Positions 46,190-57,748 of a stretch of DNA of 64,000 nt are shown here, piece after piece. Source of the stretch: Xanthostigma xanthostigma (Eukaryota > Arthropoda > Insecta > Raphidioptera > Raphidiidae). Both the position numbers and the translations under genes were made by a program. Every line of letters starts with the position of its first letter. The first letter of the stretch is position 1. The notes beneath the pieces were generated by a model. That model did no database searches, had not been told where the DNA came from, and was given only the letters and a program-made list of their open reading frames with translations. The DNA lies in NCBI GenBank assembly GCA_963575645.1, contig OY754464.1, positions 29,341,501-29,405,500 of the forward strand, written 5' to 3'.

Positions 46190-46497
46190 TTATTCCCAAC
46201 TATCCAATTGTTCCAAAATTTTCAGGGTTTAAATATACAACAGCTATATTTAAAATCTATCCTCATCATGTATCACCATAATCTCTCATTAACCAGATCC
46301 CAAGCCCAGAATACTATCCAACCTCCTAGAATGTCAAAGGCATTTGGCCAAAAACACATGACTACCTTGCTCCCAAAATATACAACCAAATTCCCGTAGA
46401 ATTAAAGAACTACACTAATAAAAAAGCGTTCTGTAAGAAAGTAACGAAATGGATAGTTACAGAAGAAGCTCAAAGTGTTATTTGCGTTCTCATTTGA
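46190..46497 (+). pseudogene. C-terminal relic of a non-LTR reverse transcriptase
   Basis: The frame from 46208 includes NIQQLYLKSILI and RMSKAFGQK. A one-base loss in the A-run at 46350-46354 shifts the frame, and the sequence continues HDYLAPKIYNQIPVELKNYT, ending with TEEAQSVICVLI and a TGA at 46495-46497. 'FG.K...YL.PK.YN.IP.ELK' followed by a lysine-rich FKK-like segment is the usual end of Jockey/CR1-type ORF2. It is followed at once by a CA-rich simple tail (46502-46560). Confidence 0.65.
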
Positions 46498-46501
46498 GTG
46501 G

Positions 46502-46560
46502 CGCACACATAAACACACATATACACACACACCACCACACACACATGCACACACCTCCAA
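46502..46560. repeat. CA-rich microsatellite at LINE 3' end
   Basis: Imperfect (AC)n directly after the LINE stop codon. Confidence 0.75.
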
Positions 46561-47160
46561 ACAGTTAAACATACAAACGAAAATTTTACACTTATTTAAA
46601 AATCCACCCTAGCACTGGCTATGCCAAGTTGGGTGAATTAATTTCAATTATAAGACGGCAAATTATATATTAACTGTACTATAATATTGAAATAAATTTA
46701 TTATTTTTTAAAAATTAAAAAATCGTGCAAAAATGCGGAATGAAAAAATGTACATATATTTCATCCCACCATATCTCAGTAAAAAAATGTGTTGAACCAT
46801 TTTGTGGGTAATTTAACGTACTTTAATTTTGCATAGGGTAATGTAAACTGTACGCTGGATGGTTTCCGAGATATTTGCGAAAAAATGAGAAAACATACGA
46901 ATGTGACAACTTCCCCCGTTCCCCTCCACCAAATCCGACCGTCTTTCTGCGGGAGAATTTTTCCCATATTTAGAGCAAAGGGTAATAAACATTGTGTGAC
47001 ACTCATAGATTTTTTTTTTGGATTCCCTGATTTCGAGCTAATTTTACTGTACTGTTCAATAGATTACTAAAAATTGTTAGTTTTTTTTCGTTATTCTCTT
47101 TACATTTATCTTCATGTTGCAGACTTTTATGAAAAAAAGACAAATTTGTGAAAAATTTAT
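46561..47160. other. Unassigned, probably repeat-derived
   Basis: Short overlapping ORFs without motifs. The text around 46770-47060 reads like degenerate TE sequence but has no sister copy here. Confidence 0.35.
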
Positions 47161-47662
47161 ACACAGTGATTTTTAAGTTAATTCTTTTTTTAACAGCGTG
47201 CGTAGAAATCAAATAGACGAACAAATATTTCAACTAATTTTTTATCAAAACTCAAAAATGAAAGAGAAACGGACTTTCAAAGTTTTATTAAATTTTATCA
47301 AATTTTGAGTTCGGTCCTGGCGTTTTATTATGTTACTATAGCAATATGTTACGTGATTATCAAGTATTTACAGAAATTGTTCGAAGTTGTCCCCGGTTTG
47401 TTGGATACAAAGATGCGTGAGTCGTAACCATGCTTGTAGTAGCGATAAAGGCCTTCCGAGAATTCGTGTGTTAACCGGGCTTTTGAATTAATTAATTAAA
47501 ATTAAAAAAATTTAATTAAACTTTCAAAGACTGTTTTTCTTATTTTTGAGTTTTGACAAAAAAGCTACTTAAAATATTTGTTCGTCTATTTGATTTCTAC
47601 ACGCTGTTAAAAAAGAAGAATCAACTTGAAAATCTCTCTGTATACATAACAGATAACTTTTG
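47161..47662. mobile_element. Foldback MITE, about 140-bp arms, TA flanks
   Basis: Left arm about 47161-47293, right arm about 47508-47662. AAATAGACGAACAAATATTT (47210-47229) is inverted as AAATATTTGTTCGTCTATTT (47572-47591). Outer ends ACAGTGATTTTTAAGTT and AACTTGAAAATCTCTCTGTA suggest a Tc1/mariner-type origin. Confidence 0.65.
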
Positions 47663-48279
47663 TTTACTCGGAGAGAGGATAAAGCAGACAGAGCCGACCC
47701 TGTGAAAACAACGCATAAATTGATTATTTAATGAGCAGTTCAGTTTTGATGTTGTGATACAAACCATGTGAGATTCGAAATAATAAAGTGAATGCAAATA
47801 TTATGTAGTACGTACAGTGTAATGATTTTTCTTCAACTTTTGTGCGTTTGAACAATTGAAATTTCTTGACGCTAATTTAATTTATATGCGAAACTTGCGC
47901 ACACGGCATACCGTAAAATACGTCAATATAAAATTTATATTTTATAGACGTTAATATTTTACTTTACAAAACAAACATATAAAGTATTTTACATAATATA
48001 TTCAGAAATTTTCGCGTGACTTTTAGAGTAGCAACACAACAGAAGCCAAACAAGCGCTTCGTTTGTGGATATGTTTTTGTATGATTTCCATTTTCACAAG
48101 AAATATTCTTAAAAGAGTTAAATATAATTTATGTAAATATAAAGTCAACTGTGCGTTATGTAAATTATGCACACGGAAAGTAAAATTCAAAATATTTCGT
48201 TCGAAAATATTTTCATTTCATTAAAAATATAAGAAATATTTCATATTATATGATTATTGTACTTGGCTGAACATTTTTC
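47663..48279. other. AT-rich region, nothing recognised
   Basis: No TIR, LINE tail or coding signal found. Confidence 0.45.
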
Positions 48280-48770
48280 TAAAAATATTTTTAACAAAAA
48301 AATTGAACCGACTTCACACTAAAAAGTAAAAAATAATTGCGTATTGAAATGTTTTGGAGTCGGTGTAGTTCTCAGAATAGATTTCATTTTGGGTGACACC
48401 GACTCCAAAACATTTCACTACGCAATTATTTTTTACTTTTTAGTGTGAAGTCGGTTCAATTTTTTTGTTAAAAATATTTTATTTTTCTCTTTTTAGTGTT
48501 AATCTAACACTAAAAATCGGTGAACATACATAAAAAACATTATGCGTGGCTTTGAAATTTGAGAGTTTCCCTCGATTTCTCCGGATTCCATCATCAGATC
48601 CTGACTTGGTTTCGATGGGACTACCTCGGAGGTGCACTCTTTCGAATAAAAAAAAAAATTTGAAATACGGTCCATAATTGACGGAGAAATCGGTGAACAT
48701 ACATAAAAAAAAATATATATATATATACAGACGAACATAGAACCTCCTCCTTCTTGTTGAAGTCTTAAAA
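48280..48770 (+). mobile_element. Element L, copy 2
   Basis: Sister of 22990-23505: inverted GGAGTCGGTG / CACCGACTCC arms, GTTAATCTAACACTAAAAAT, two CGGTGAACATACATAAAAA blocks, tail AGAACCTCCTCCTTCTTG. ORFs of 123 and 79 codons on the minus strand are repeat-derived. Confidence 0.7.
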
Positions 48771-50000
48771 ATTCGTCTGAGAAGAAAACGAACTAAAAAA
48801 CAAAAAATTAAACGCCAACTAAACATAAGATGTAAATCATAATTAATCAATAAAGAATTCGTTTATTGAGGGGTGTATTTAATTTAATTCCGTTGCTGGA
48901 TTAATAATAATATTAATTAAGAAAAAAAAATATTGAAGAGATGTGTTAAGAGGTTACATTTTTTAATTTGTCCAAAATTAAACTTAAGTTCACGCATAAT
49001 AAAGCTACATCACCTGTATTAAGCAGGGTTTGGTACCGCGACCCGAGTTTTTTACATTCCCATACAACCAACGCTATATGTATATTCCAAATTAATTACT
49101 GAGATTTAATTTTTCAGACAATAGATAAAACGAAACTATAAGATAAATCGCACACTTTATTAACTTATCCAAATAGAACAACTTAAATTTTTTAACTTAA
49201 TGCAAAGCTCTGAGTTTTGGGTTAAAATCCTAAGACAGCCACTTTTTTCTGAGAGATTTCCATACATTCAACGTTACTATATTTTATTTAGATGAGAATG
49301 ATACATAATATAGTAATTATTATAATATATGTTTGTAAATTAAACTAATTTTTCTATGTTGATATCGTTGTAACAATGGGTGTTTCTTAACAATTGTAGC
49401 AAACAGTAGTTACTCTGTAATATGTTATATTTTATAAATTTCACATTTTTATATATTTTAGAATTTTCGTATTGCCATTAATTCATACGCTTTCTTAAAT
49501 TTAGCAGAAGGACTAATTTTTCGTTTGCGTATCATACACATTCTAACACTTAGTATTTAAAGGTTGCCACGAAATTATACGGATTTCATTAATAAAACGG
49601 AGGAATTAATTTTTTATCGCATTGCCACAAAATACAATACCATTATCGCCGCTGGGCAGTCATAAGCATCTACTCTTTGGTGACATATTGATATATTTGC
49701 GGTTATTTTTTCGTGGTCTATATACATTCATAAATATCTGACGATTTTCGAGGTAAGCGTTCTCCTCTAACTCCATAAAATTTTAATTATAAAACTATTT
49801 CAGTTGATTTATTAATAGTGAAACCATTCTGTGACTTCAATATTATTTTATATTTAGAGAAAAAGCTGTTAAGCCGAATATAAATAAGTTTTTCAATAAT
49901 AATCTTGGATACATTTGATGGCGTTACAATGTCGGTTTTTTATTCTCATAAAGTTACCCTACTATAGAAATTCCCTTCAAATTTTTTAAGAGTTTTTACA
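48771..50000. other. AT-rich region, nothing recognised
   Basis: No feature supported. GGTTTGGTACCGCGACCCGA (49028-49047) resembles GGTTTTGCACCGCGACCAG (45725-45743), hinting at a shared degenerate repeat. Confidence 0.4.
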
Positions 50001-50374
50001 GTGGAGTAGATTGTGAATTTCAAACCGGTGTCTCGCATTCAACTTTTCAAAGTTTCGAGTACTAAAATGGCGATATCTCGCGAACTGGTTGTTTGATCAC
50101 ACCCGCTCTGAAACGAGCTTATGCGTATTCTTTTTCTCTACAACTTTTGTTGGAACATTTTTTTCCCCACGATAATAATGGCCGAGTTATAGGGCAAAAA
50201 CGGGTTTTCGAAACTTTAAAGCGGCCTATCCCCCGCCGCCTCCTCCGACATGCGGTCACAAATTATACCAAAATGTCGGGGTAGCTCGACTCTACAGTTT
50301 TTGTAGGAAACATTTTTCGATTCGAGACACACCGGATTCAAGGCTTTTTTTCTCAATCCACTCCACTATTATTT
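50001..50374 (+). mobile_element. Family M, copy 2
   Basis: Ends CAGTGGAGTAGATTG and CAATCCACTCCACTA form a TIR, with TA available on both sides. The body matches M1 (GAAACGAGCTTATGCGTATT, AATAATGGCCGAGTTATAGG, GTAGCTCGACTCTACAGTTT). Confidence 0.65.
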
Positions 50375-50739
50375 GAAAAACTTTTAAAATAACAAATTGT
50401 CTAATATTTCTCTAGTCATATACTGTATACTTAGAACATATTTATTATCAATACCTGAACACAACATATTGAAAAGATATTTTCATGAATGAGCGGGTCG
50501 TGCTGCCCGATCTTATTGGCTGTGTTATATAACTTGACTTCGGGGAATTTTATTTTTATCAAACTCAATAAGTTCAGTCTTTTAAGACATATCTTATTTA
50601 CAGTTACTTTTGAAATAAAATTCACTTATTTTAGGAGTGCAACTCATTTCTAATTGGATTATCTTTACCACTGCATCAATTACAATTGTCTTATGTGTCA
50701 TTTCTATTAATTTATGCTTTACTAAATTATTATAGGTAT
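50375..50739. other. No feature recognised
   Basis: AT-rich. Short minus-strand ORFs have no motifs. Confidence 0.4.
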
Positions 50740-50886
50740 GTTCCAAGCGGCCAGAGAACAGACACGAAATCGTCACCGTCATGCGCAGTAGCTAAAACGA
50801 AACTGCTTGTATAGGATTTGGAACACGTTTTAACTACCTGCGCATGACGGTGACGGTTTCGTGTTCGTTCTCTGGCTGCTTGGAAC
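50740..50886. mobile_element. Short MITE with about 55-bp inverted ends
   Basis: GTTCCAAGCGGCCAGAGAAC (left) is inverted as GTTCTCTGGCTGCTTGGAAC (right). Both arms continue to CGTCACCGTCATGCGCAG / CTGCGCATGACGGTGACG. Flanks TAGGTAT and ATATACC extend the symmetry. Confidence 0.7.
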
Positions 50887-52358
50887 AATATACCTTATAT
50901 CAATGTTCAGTTGCAGTTTGGCAACACTGATATAGATAATTTGTTTTCACCGAGTTGGTTTAGGATGTGATTAGTTGCGCAAAGTTATATACTTTTCATT
51001 TATGTATCTGAGACTATTCCCTATTATCCCTTCACAATCGGAGAAACTTCTTTTGTTTTTTGTTGAATGAATTGTATATTCTAATTACTTAGGAACCAAA
51101 GAACCTAAAAAAATATTTAAAAAAATGTGTGCACCCTGCTTAACTGTGAAAATAACCCGCAGGAAATAACCGTGAGAAGTCGGTTGCGTTCACAAAAATT
51201 AATCTGTTTCGCGACAAAAAAAAAAATAGCTGTCAAAACCAAAAGTGCACATCCCGCTAGTGTTATGTAAAAAAAAACAGATTTTTATTAAATGCATACC
51301 GACGTATATACGGTACTTATAACAAAAAAATGATTTTAAAAATGTTTGTCTGTTTGTTCCGGCTAATCTTCAAAACGACTGGACCGATTTTGACGGGGTT
51401 TTCATTCGCAGATAGTTGATGTTATAAGGAATAACTTAGGCTACTTTTATTTTAAAAAAATAATTAGGGTTCCGTGCAAAAAAATAGATTCCACACTGAC
51501 GAAGTCGCTGATTACAACTAGTTATAAGTAATTTAGTTAGCCATGATTGCATCCTATCTTTGTCGCGCTACTCATTTTGTATACGACTTCCTTGTTGCAC
51601 TCATTAATTAATTGTTGATGTCTCATTTCTATTATACACACTGCGTATAGAATCAGACAACATGACGTTCTAGTTAAAGTTTATCAGTTCAAAATTTTTG
51701 TTTGAACAAAGGTAGGCTTCGAATAAAACCGACGACAAACAGACACACAGACGCATGTGTGCACAGCTTCTTATGCAGTACAAAAGATTAGTAAAATACT
51801 ACCATATAAAGGCAAGCAGGCCTTGCATATATTGTAGTACATATTATTATACCTTCTACCTATGAGATGAGACGATATCTTATCTGCTGATCGAATCACG
51901 CAGAAGAGCTGAGACTCCCTCTCGGAACGCACCTGAAACCAGTCCCGGATTTCGTGAATTTCACCGCACAGTGAATCACAATTCAAACACGATTTTTTTG
52001 TTTCAACGTTTATCACCAATAAATTGTTTGTTTTTCACATAATATTATATGTTTTAGACTAGCTCTAAACATTCTACATAGTGATCTTGAAAACAAAACA
52101 TCAGATATAATTGTACGACCGAGCAAGCCCGCGGCAGCTCGATCATAAATATATCGATTGTGTCGCTCAAAGAGATCACTCCCGACCCAAGTTTTTGTTC
52201 CATTAAATAGTAAAGGTAAGGAGAATCAGGAACCTCCACCCGTGATATCTTTAGTTTTCACTGTGAACTTTATGACATAATATGACGTGAGATGGCACAG
52301 GGCTGTCACTTACTTTTCAAGCGAAACGATCGATTATGATCAAGCTTTGCCCGCCTTC
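50887..52358. other. Mostly unassigned; two repeat fragments
   Basis: CAAAACCAAAAGTGCACATC then CCGCTAG (51235-51261) is an isolated end of element X. The segment 51290-51535 is a common insect repeat (CAAAACGACTGGACCGATTT, then GACGAAGTCGC and ACTAGTTA). ORFs at 51771-52019 and 52054-52239 have no recognised motif. Confidence 0.4.
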
Positions 52359-52430
52359 GGAGGTGGGATTCGAATCAACTAAAGTTTGTTCCAAAGGCCA
52401 GCTTGCTAACAGTTAAATACAGACACACCA
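52359..52430 (-). other. tRNA-like block
   Basis: The minus strand reads GTTAGCAAGCTGGCC then GTTGATTCGAATCCCACC, an A-box/B-box pair at tRNA spacing. Stems are poor. It is the fourth of five such blocks in the window. Confidence 0.4.
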
Positions 52431-53703
52431 CTGTGTTTTTGTAAACGGTTACTGTTTTAAAAATACAATATTTAAATACCGCTCTGATATGTGTGCACAA
52501 CAGACATTATATATACACTACTTTTGCTATTTTTCGACACGGGAAAAGCGCACACAATTTGGAAAGAGTTTCTAAATCGAACCGCAGTCTCCCTGTCATA
52601 TATACCTATTTTCGTACACAAATATTTGTAAATAATATACCTACCCGTAGGTTGTATACAGTGCACGCCAAAACTATAGCCCCTTTCCCGTTATCTACTA
52701 CTCCAAACAATTTTCAATCGATAGAGTCTACTGATACGACAAAACTGAAACTTGTTTACTACTTTTTCTGCCAAACAGATGTCAGTATCGACCAAATGTG
52801 CTGTAGTATAGTTCATAAAATGCGTCAGTTGATGATCATAGTGCTCTGTTGCTTTCTTTCTCATGGCCATATTCATCGAGCACTGTTAAAGATAGAAATT
52901 ACGAATCTTGGAACAAATTTATTCTTTACAATAAAATTTACTTTCAATCACCAACCAAATTTTTAGGTAAAATAGTTAGTTGAAGAATAAGCACACACTG
53001 CACTATACTCTCTGGTATTTTTGTTGAATATTATGACGTTCACCCAAAAATCCGATCGAAAGCGTTAGTGTAAACGTCAAAAAAAGTTTCATTCAAATAA
53101 TAATGTTTTAACTAAACCAACTGCATACAAAACTTCCACTAACTTTAATGTTTTACAACTATACACTTCACAAAAGGTTAATAAACAACACAAATAATCA
53201 ACAAGAGCAACTGCAGATATAATACTCCACGTTTATAGGTGAAGTATTATGATCTATCTGGCGGATATTCTTATTTTCTTAGGAGAATCAATATTTATAC
53301 CCGAGAATATGGACAGAATAGATTTGTACCTGCAGTAAACATAGTTTTGCTTCTTGAATTGAATTATCGCTATTTATTCGGAGAAATGTAACAAATTAAT
53401 CGAATAAATAACTACTTACGTTCGGTGAACATGGCCATCAATCTTTCTGTTTGTATCATCTGGCTTGTCTGTGTAATCGCAAAATTTAATGAAAGTGTTG
53501 ATAATCCCATTTTTAAGGGCGTGTTAAAACTTTTAAAGTAAATCATTATTTTATGGCTCTATTCTGTACGGTCAATGTTAAAATTAACAACGCTGTTAAA
53601 TTCTTGTCTCACGTTAACTCATGTACTGTTAAGTTTGTTAGAAAGTGACAAAAATTTAACAGCACTGTAAATTCTTATATTAAACATACAGGTATTTCTA
53701 GCA
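52431..53703. other. Unassigned, includes a 157-codon ORF
   Basis: The plus-strand ORF at 52493-52966 is the longest anonymous ORF in this part, but composition and content show no domain and ORFs exist on the other strand as well. I do not call it a gene. Confidence 0.3.
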
Positions 53704-53987
53704 CAAAGGCGTAGACATGGAGGGGTAAAGAGGGTAATTACCCCCCCTCCCACCCAGAACCATAATAATAAAAAATAAAGCTGAAAATATTATGAATACC
53801 TAAATTAAAAACAAAATTTAGACAAGATTGCAACAGCGTATTTTGTAATATAATTAGTTTTGGGATTAATATTTTGCTTGACACCATCCTTCGTGAGTAT
53901 TCTTGTTTGATATTAATAAAATTAAAAAAAAAAAATAAAAATATTTGATTTTTTTGCTTTACCAAAAACAAACTATCTACGCCCTTG
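53704..53987. mobile_element. hAT-type MITE, 284 bp, with 8-bp TSD
   Basis: Ends CAAAGGCGTAGACA and (reversed) CAAGGGCGTAGATA. Flanking octamers TTCTAGCA (53696-53703) and CTCTAGCA (53988-53995) differ at one base. Confidence 0.75.
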
Positions 53988-53995
53988 CTCTAGCA

Positions 53996-54682
53996 TTAGT
54001 TTCTATTGAAGCGCACCGAAATCGGAAAGGGCGGAATACACTTTTGACTTACTCTGTACAATATTATGTATTTTGTAGTGTGTATATGAATGTTATATGC
54101 ATGTAATTGTATTCTTGTGAGTATAGCTCTATCAGTTGTTGAGATCGCGGTTTTGAGGTTCTCCACGATGGTTTCTGGAAGACATCGTCGAGATATTCAT
54201 CGCGTTTCTTTCAGAAGCACCAACCCAAACATACAAAACGCGTTCTTACATAGAGCTAGTTTTTGTTGTCACATCTGTTCACGATATTGACAATATGTAC
54301 GCTGAAATTGTGCTGCAACTATTTATTGAACTAGACTTACCTATCAGTAATAAAAAAAGTAAAATTTGATTTAGGTTTTTTATTTTCCACTTTTTTGCGT
54401 AGTGTGAATTATCTCCATTATTTAATCCACTTTTTATCAATTTCAATTTTATCAATTTCTTCTTGATTTAATGCATTTCCATATCTTTTGGGAATATTCC
54501 TTGTTTAATGTTGCCATATCGGTTGAATGCTTGTCTCTTTCTAATTTTGTGAAACCAAGGCATTTATCGCAAAAAGCCTTTGTCTGTTTATCTGTGGCAT
54601 CTTAGTTCTAAAACGGATGAACCGATTTTTTATATTGCACACATCTTTAGCAGTGTGTGTTCTATTATAGTTTTGTGTACCA
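53996..54682. other. No gene recognised
   Basis: AAAACGGATGAACCGATTTT (54611-54630) belongs to a common insect repeat. The rest is unassigned. Confidence 0.4.
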
Positions 54683-54985
54683 GGTTAATTTCGCACGAAA
54701 TTGAATAAAATTAAAGCCTTTCGTAAAAGGGAAATCTGTTCTAAAAATGGATTGATAAAAGAGTTAATAATTATTGCTCCTTATTGTAACTGAAAATCGC
54801 AAACAGCAGTTGTCGATTGGTACGTCTGAGCTCTACAGGTCGCAATTTTGACGGATCGCCTTAGTTTATATTTCATCAGCTTTGTTTACTATCAGACTAG
54901 AACCCTATTAAAATTCACTATGCGTTTAATAGTTTAATTTTATTTTATTATTTATGATAGCTAATAGTTTCAAACAAAAACATAA
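54683..54985 (+). mobile_element. Element X, copy 3 (partial)
   Basis: Matches the body of X2 from GGTTAATTTCGCACGAA to GATAGCTAATAGTTT, including AACAGCAGTTGTCGATTGG and TTTGTTTACTATCAGAC. Both termini and the tRNA-like slot are missing. A mariner-like relic follows directly. Confidence 0.65.
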
Positions 54986-54992
54986 AGTATTA

Positions 54993-55434
54993 TAAAGGGT
55001 GTCCCAAAATTTACGCAAGATTTGAATTAAACAGAAAACAGAGTTTTTCTTAAATAAATTTTAATTTCTTTATTAGAACGTAATGTACATAGTCTAGGAT
55101 TACGTATGAAATTACACATCGGACATATGGTCTCCACGACTTTGCTGACAAATACGAACTCTTTTTTCAAAATTTTCTATCACCATTCTGCATAAATGTG
55201 GCTGAATTTCATTGATACAGCGTTGAATCTCTTCCTTCAATGCACGGGTGGTTGAGGCTTGTTGGCATCGACCTGTGACTTCAAAAAACCCCATAGAAAA
55301 AAATTCACAATTCTACCTACCACTACTAGCTTCCACTTACACATATTTTGAAAATTGTTCATATAGAAGCGAAATCGATCAACACGACTTTCTGGAGTTT
55401 CACGACAAAGAAAATCTATATATTTAAAACACAA
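54993..55434 (-). pseudogene. mariner/Tc1-like transposase C-terminal relic with one TIR
   Basis: The terminus AAGGGTGTCCCAAAATTTAC (54995-55014) is a typical mariner-type TIR. On the minus strand the reading NFFLWGFLKSQVDANKP continues, after a frameshift near 55258, with TTRALKEEIQRCINEIQPHL, then ENFEKRVRICQQSRGDH and a stop at 55112. 'FLWG.LK..VY.NKP' followed by 'L...I...I..I.P....V..NF..R...C....G.H' is the C-terminus of Tc1/mariner-superfamily transposases. The DDE catalytic part and the other TIR are missing. Family J copy 2 begins at the break. Confidence 0.7.
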
Positions 55435-56245
55435 GCCCTAAATCTCTAGACAATCCGCCAGCCATCCCTACTAAACCGATTGACACAATTTTTTTTTAAA
55501 CTGAAGCCTTTAGTCTACAGATATGTTACCGCTATTTTTTCTTTTTGGTGAAATTTCTTTAAAAGGGGTGATTTCAAGCGATAATAGTAAAAAAGACGAG
55601 GGGGTGCGGGGTGAAGAGGAACGTAAAGAGAGAAAATCCTTCGATGTTCACGAGACATGAGTGTGAGAGAAATGCAAATATGTACGTATGTCGGAGATTT
55701 TACAAACAGTTTGACAAGTCGACTTTGACAATTGAAGTGTATATTTTAAAAATAAAACGAACTAATAATTATTATTTTTAGTTTGTTTTTTAGCGCAAAT
55801 ATTCCAAATATTAATACACAAATAAATTTTATTTTATTTTCCAAATAATTTAAGAACGTGTAAGTTTATGTTAATTTAATGCCAAAATAGAGTTTTTAAA
55901 TATTACATGGACTGTACCAAGTCTAAAATTTGGTCTCAGATCAGAAAAAAAAATAATGAAAATCGTAAATGTATCAAATGAGGTTAGATTTTCTAAAAAT
56001 GAATCGTGACAGCTCTTGCGGGGTAACCATGACAACGATAAACAGATCTCATACATTTTCTTTGAATTTATAATCAATTAAATATAGAGACAACTTGATG
56101 GATCATGCTAAATCAGAAGAAAAATAACTGTAAATGGAAACTAATGAGGAATAAAATTTTTGTCGTAGGTCTGTATCAAAATATCGATTTTTGAAAACAA
56201 TATGAAAATACATGCAAAAGGTTTTACACGGGTACACTAGTATGT
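55424..56245 (+). mobile_element. Family J, copy 2
   Basis: Sister of 26668-27330. It holds about 130 bp (55996-56130) that copy 1 lacks. Ends GGGTACACTAGTATG. Lies against the mariner-like relic. Confidence 0.65.
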
Positions 56246-56544
56246 AGATTATTGTAGATTTATTTTGTTATTTGTACGTGAACTAATATTCTAGGGTCCC
56301 CCTTCTGCTACGGCAATACACAGCTATATCCCTCAGGGGAAATATTGAACTGTAGTTTGCATTCCAATGTTTTTTTGAGAATTAGCGCCCTTAGGAGCCC
56401 GAGCTCGTACCATACGGTTTGTGTATGATGGCTGGCAGATTCTCTAATACATACATAGACACTGATGACCTCAACTGTTGAGCGTCTATAATTTGCAATT
56501 TTTCCTCAACCTACCTATATCATAAAATAGCTAAACACCCGTTG

Positions 56545-56610
56545 AGCTCCATACAGTAATGGTAACGCTCTTGTCTAATACGGAGGTCGCCGGTTCGATC
56601 CTGGCCAGCA
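56545..56610 (+). other. tRNA-like block with an intact T arm
   Basis: AGTAATGGTAACGCTCTTG (A-box region) and GCCGG-TTCGATC-CTGGC (56589-56605), a fully paired T stem with a B box. Acceptor and anticodon stems do not pair. A T-rich tract follows, then H3. Confidence 0.45.
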
Positions 56611-56630
56611 TAATTAATTTTTTTTTTACA

Positions 56631-56990
56631 TCTGGCGGTCCGTCCTGGTTTCACCCGGGTGCAATAGATATCTTCAATAAAGATTTGAATTTGCAATAGA
56701 TATCATTCTGAAAAATGTATTTCGTTTATGGCCCGGCGTTTGAACTAGTAGCTTTGAGCGAATTCTAATTCTCTAGTCGCTACTTGGTACTAAAACAGTT
56801 TTTTTTTTTGTTTTCTTCTGAACTAATAGCTTTAAGTAAATTCGTTCAGATGTCGTTGCATGTTACTAAAACAAAATATTTTAAAAAACTGTTCTATAGC
56901 GTAAGTTGCACCAAGCAAAACACATTTACAAAATTTCATTAAAATTGGTTCAGTCGTTAGCGCGGCCAAAATACAAATTTTTTATGTTTT
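56631..56990 (-). mobile_element. Helitron-like element H3
   Basis: Reversed, it reads TTTGGCCGCGCTAACGACTG then AAATGTGTTTTGCTTGGTGC and ends GGACGGACCGCCAG, matching H1 and H2 with a one-base change in the usual CTAG end. Confidence 0.55.
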
Positions 56991-57685
56991 TAAATTTAAA
57001 ATATTATGTTACTATTTCAGAACATAAAATTTAGAATACGTGTGTATTTTGAAAAACAGTACATATATCTACGTTCTTTGTGTCATATAAATAAATGATT
57101 GAGATAATGTTCAACAGTTACCTATTTGCTTCATATTTGTAAAATGTCAGATATGATTGTTTGAAATTGCTATTGATTATTGCATCAAATGTCATTTCTA
57201 TTAAACGCTTATCGAAAGATCAAATCGCTACAAAATATGTTACCATAATAAACAATACACAAAATGGCACACGACGTTAATAAGTCAAAAATAATACAAA
57301 TATAGCTTTTACAGAACTTTAAATATAATGAGGAGTTGGTTTGCAAAACTTGACAAATCCAAAGAACCAACATCCTCAGAAAAGGTAAAAAACCGCCACA
57401 TCGCGGGACTGATAAACTTTTGTTTTGTTTTGGGGCTCGTTTCGTAGCTCTGAGCCTTTGTATTAAAATTAATAAGCAGAAGATGGAATTTTAAATTTAA
57501 ATGGTTATTTTTTTTTTATAAAGAACTTTTGGTTTTGTCGAGTTTGTTAAGTTTAGAAAAAAAATATGTTGGATATGTCAAGTTTTGGAAGAAAGGCCCA
57601 ATATTAAAATAGAAATTTGTAATATTATTATGGAACCTCTGAACATCAGAGGCTCTATAATAATATTACGAATTAAATGACGAAA
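56991..57685. other. Unassigned, with repeated AAAACTTGAC words
   Basis: AAAACTTGACAAATCC at 57346-57361 and ATGTCAAGTTTTGG at 57576-57589 anticipate the hairpin at 57686-57748. A second imperfect hairpin (TAATATTATTATGGA / CTATAATAATATTA) spans about 57622-57667. Confidence 0.35.
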
Positions 57686-57748
57686 ATAGCGTTTGTGATC
57701 AAAACTTGACAAATCTGCGATTTGTCAAGTTTTGATCACAAATGCTAT
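57686..57748. repeat. 29-bp stem hairpin
   Basis: Arms 57686-57714 and 57720-57748 around CTGCG, one mismatch. Core TGTGATCAAAACTTGACAAA and its complement. Confidence 0.8.

Noticed and set aside
52493..52966. 157-codon ORF
   Set aside because: No domain, no biased composition, overlapping ORFs on the other strand. Length is within chance for this window.
56545..56610. Functional tRNA gene
   Set aside because: The T arm pairs, but acceptor and anticodon arms do not.
57334..57390. Possible first exon: ATG, MRSWFAKLDKSKEPTSSEK, then a GTAAAA donor
   Set aside because: Attractive as a start plus donor, but part of it (AAAACTTGACAAATC) recurs in a hairpin 360 bp away and no following exon was found.
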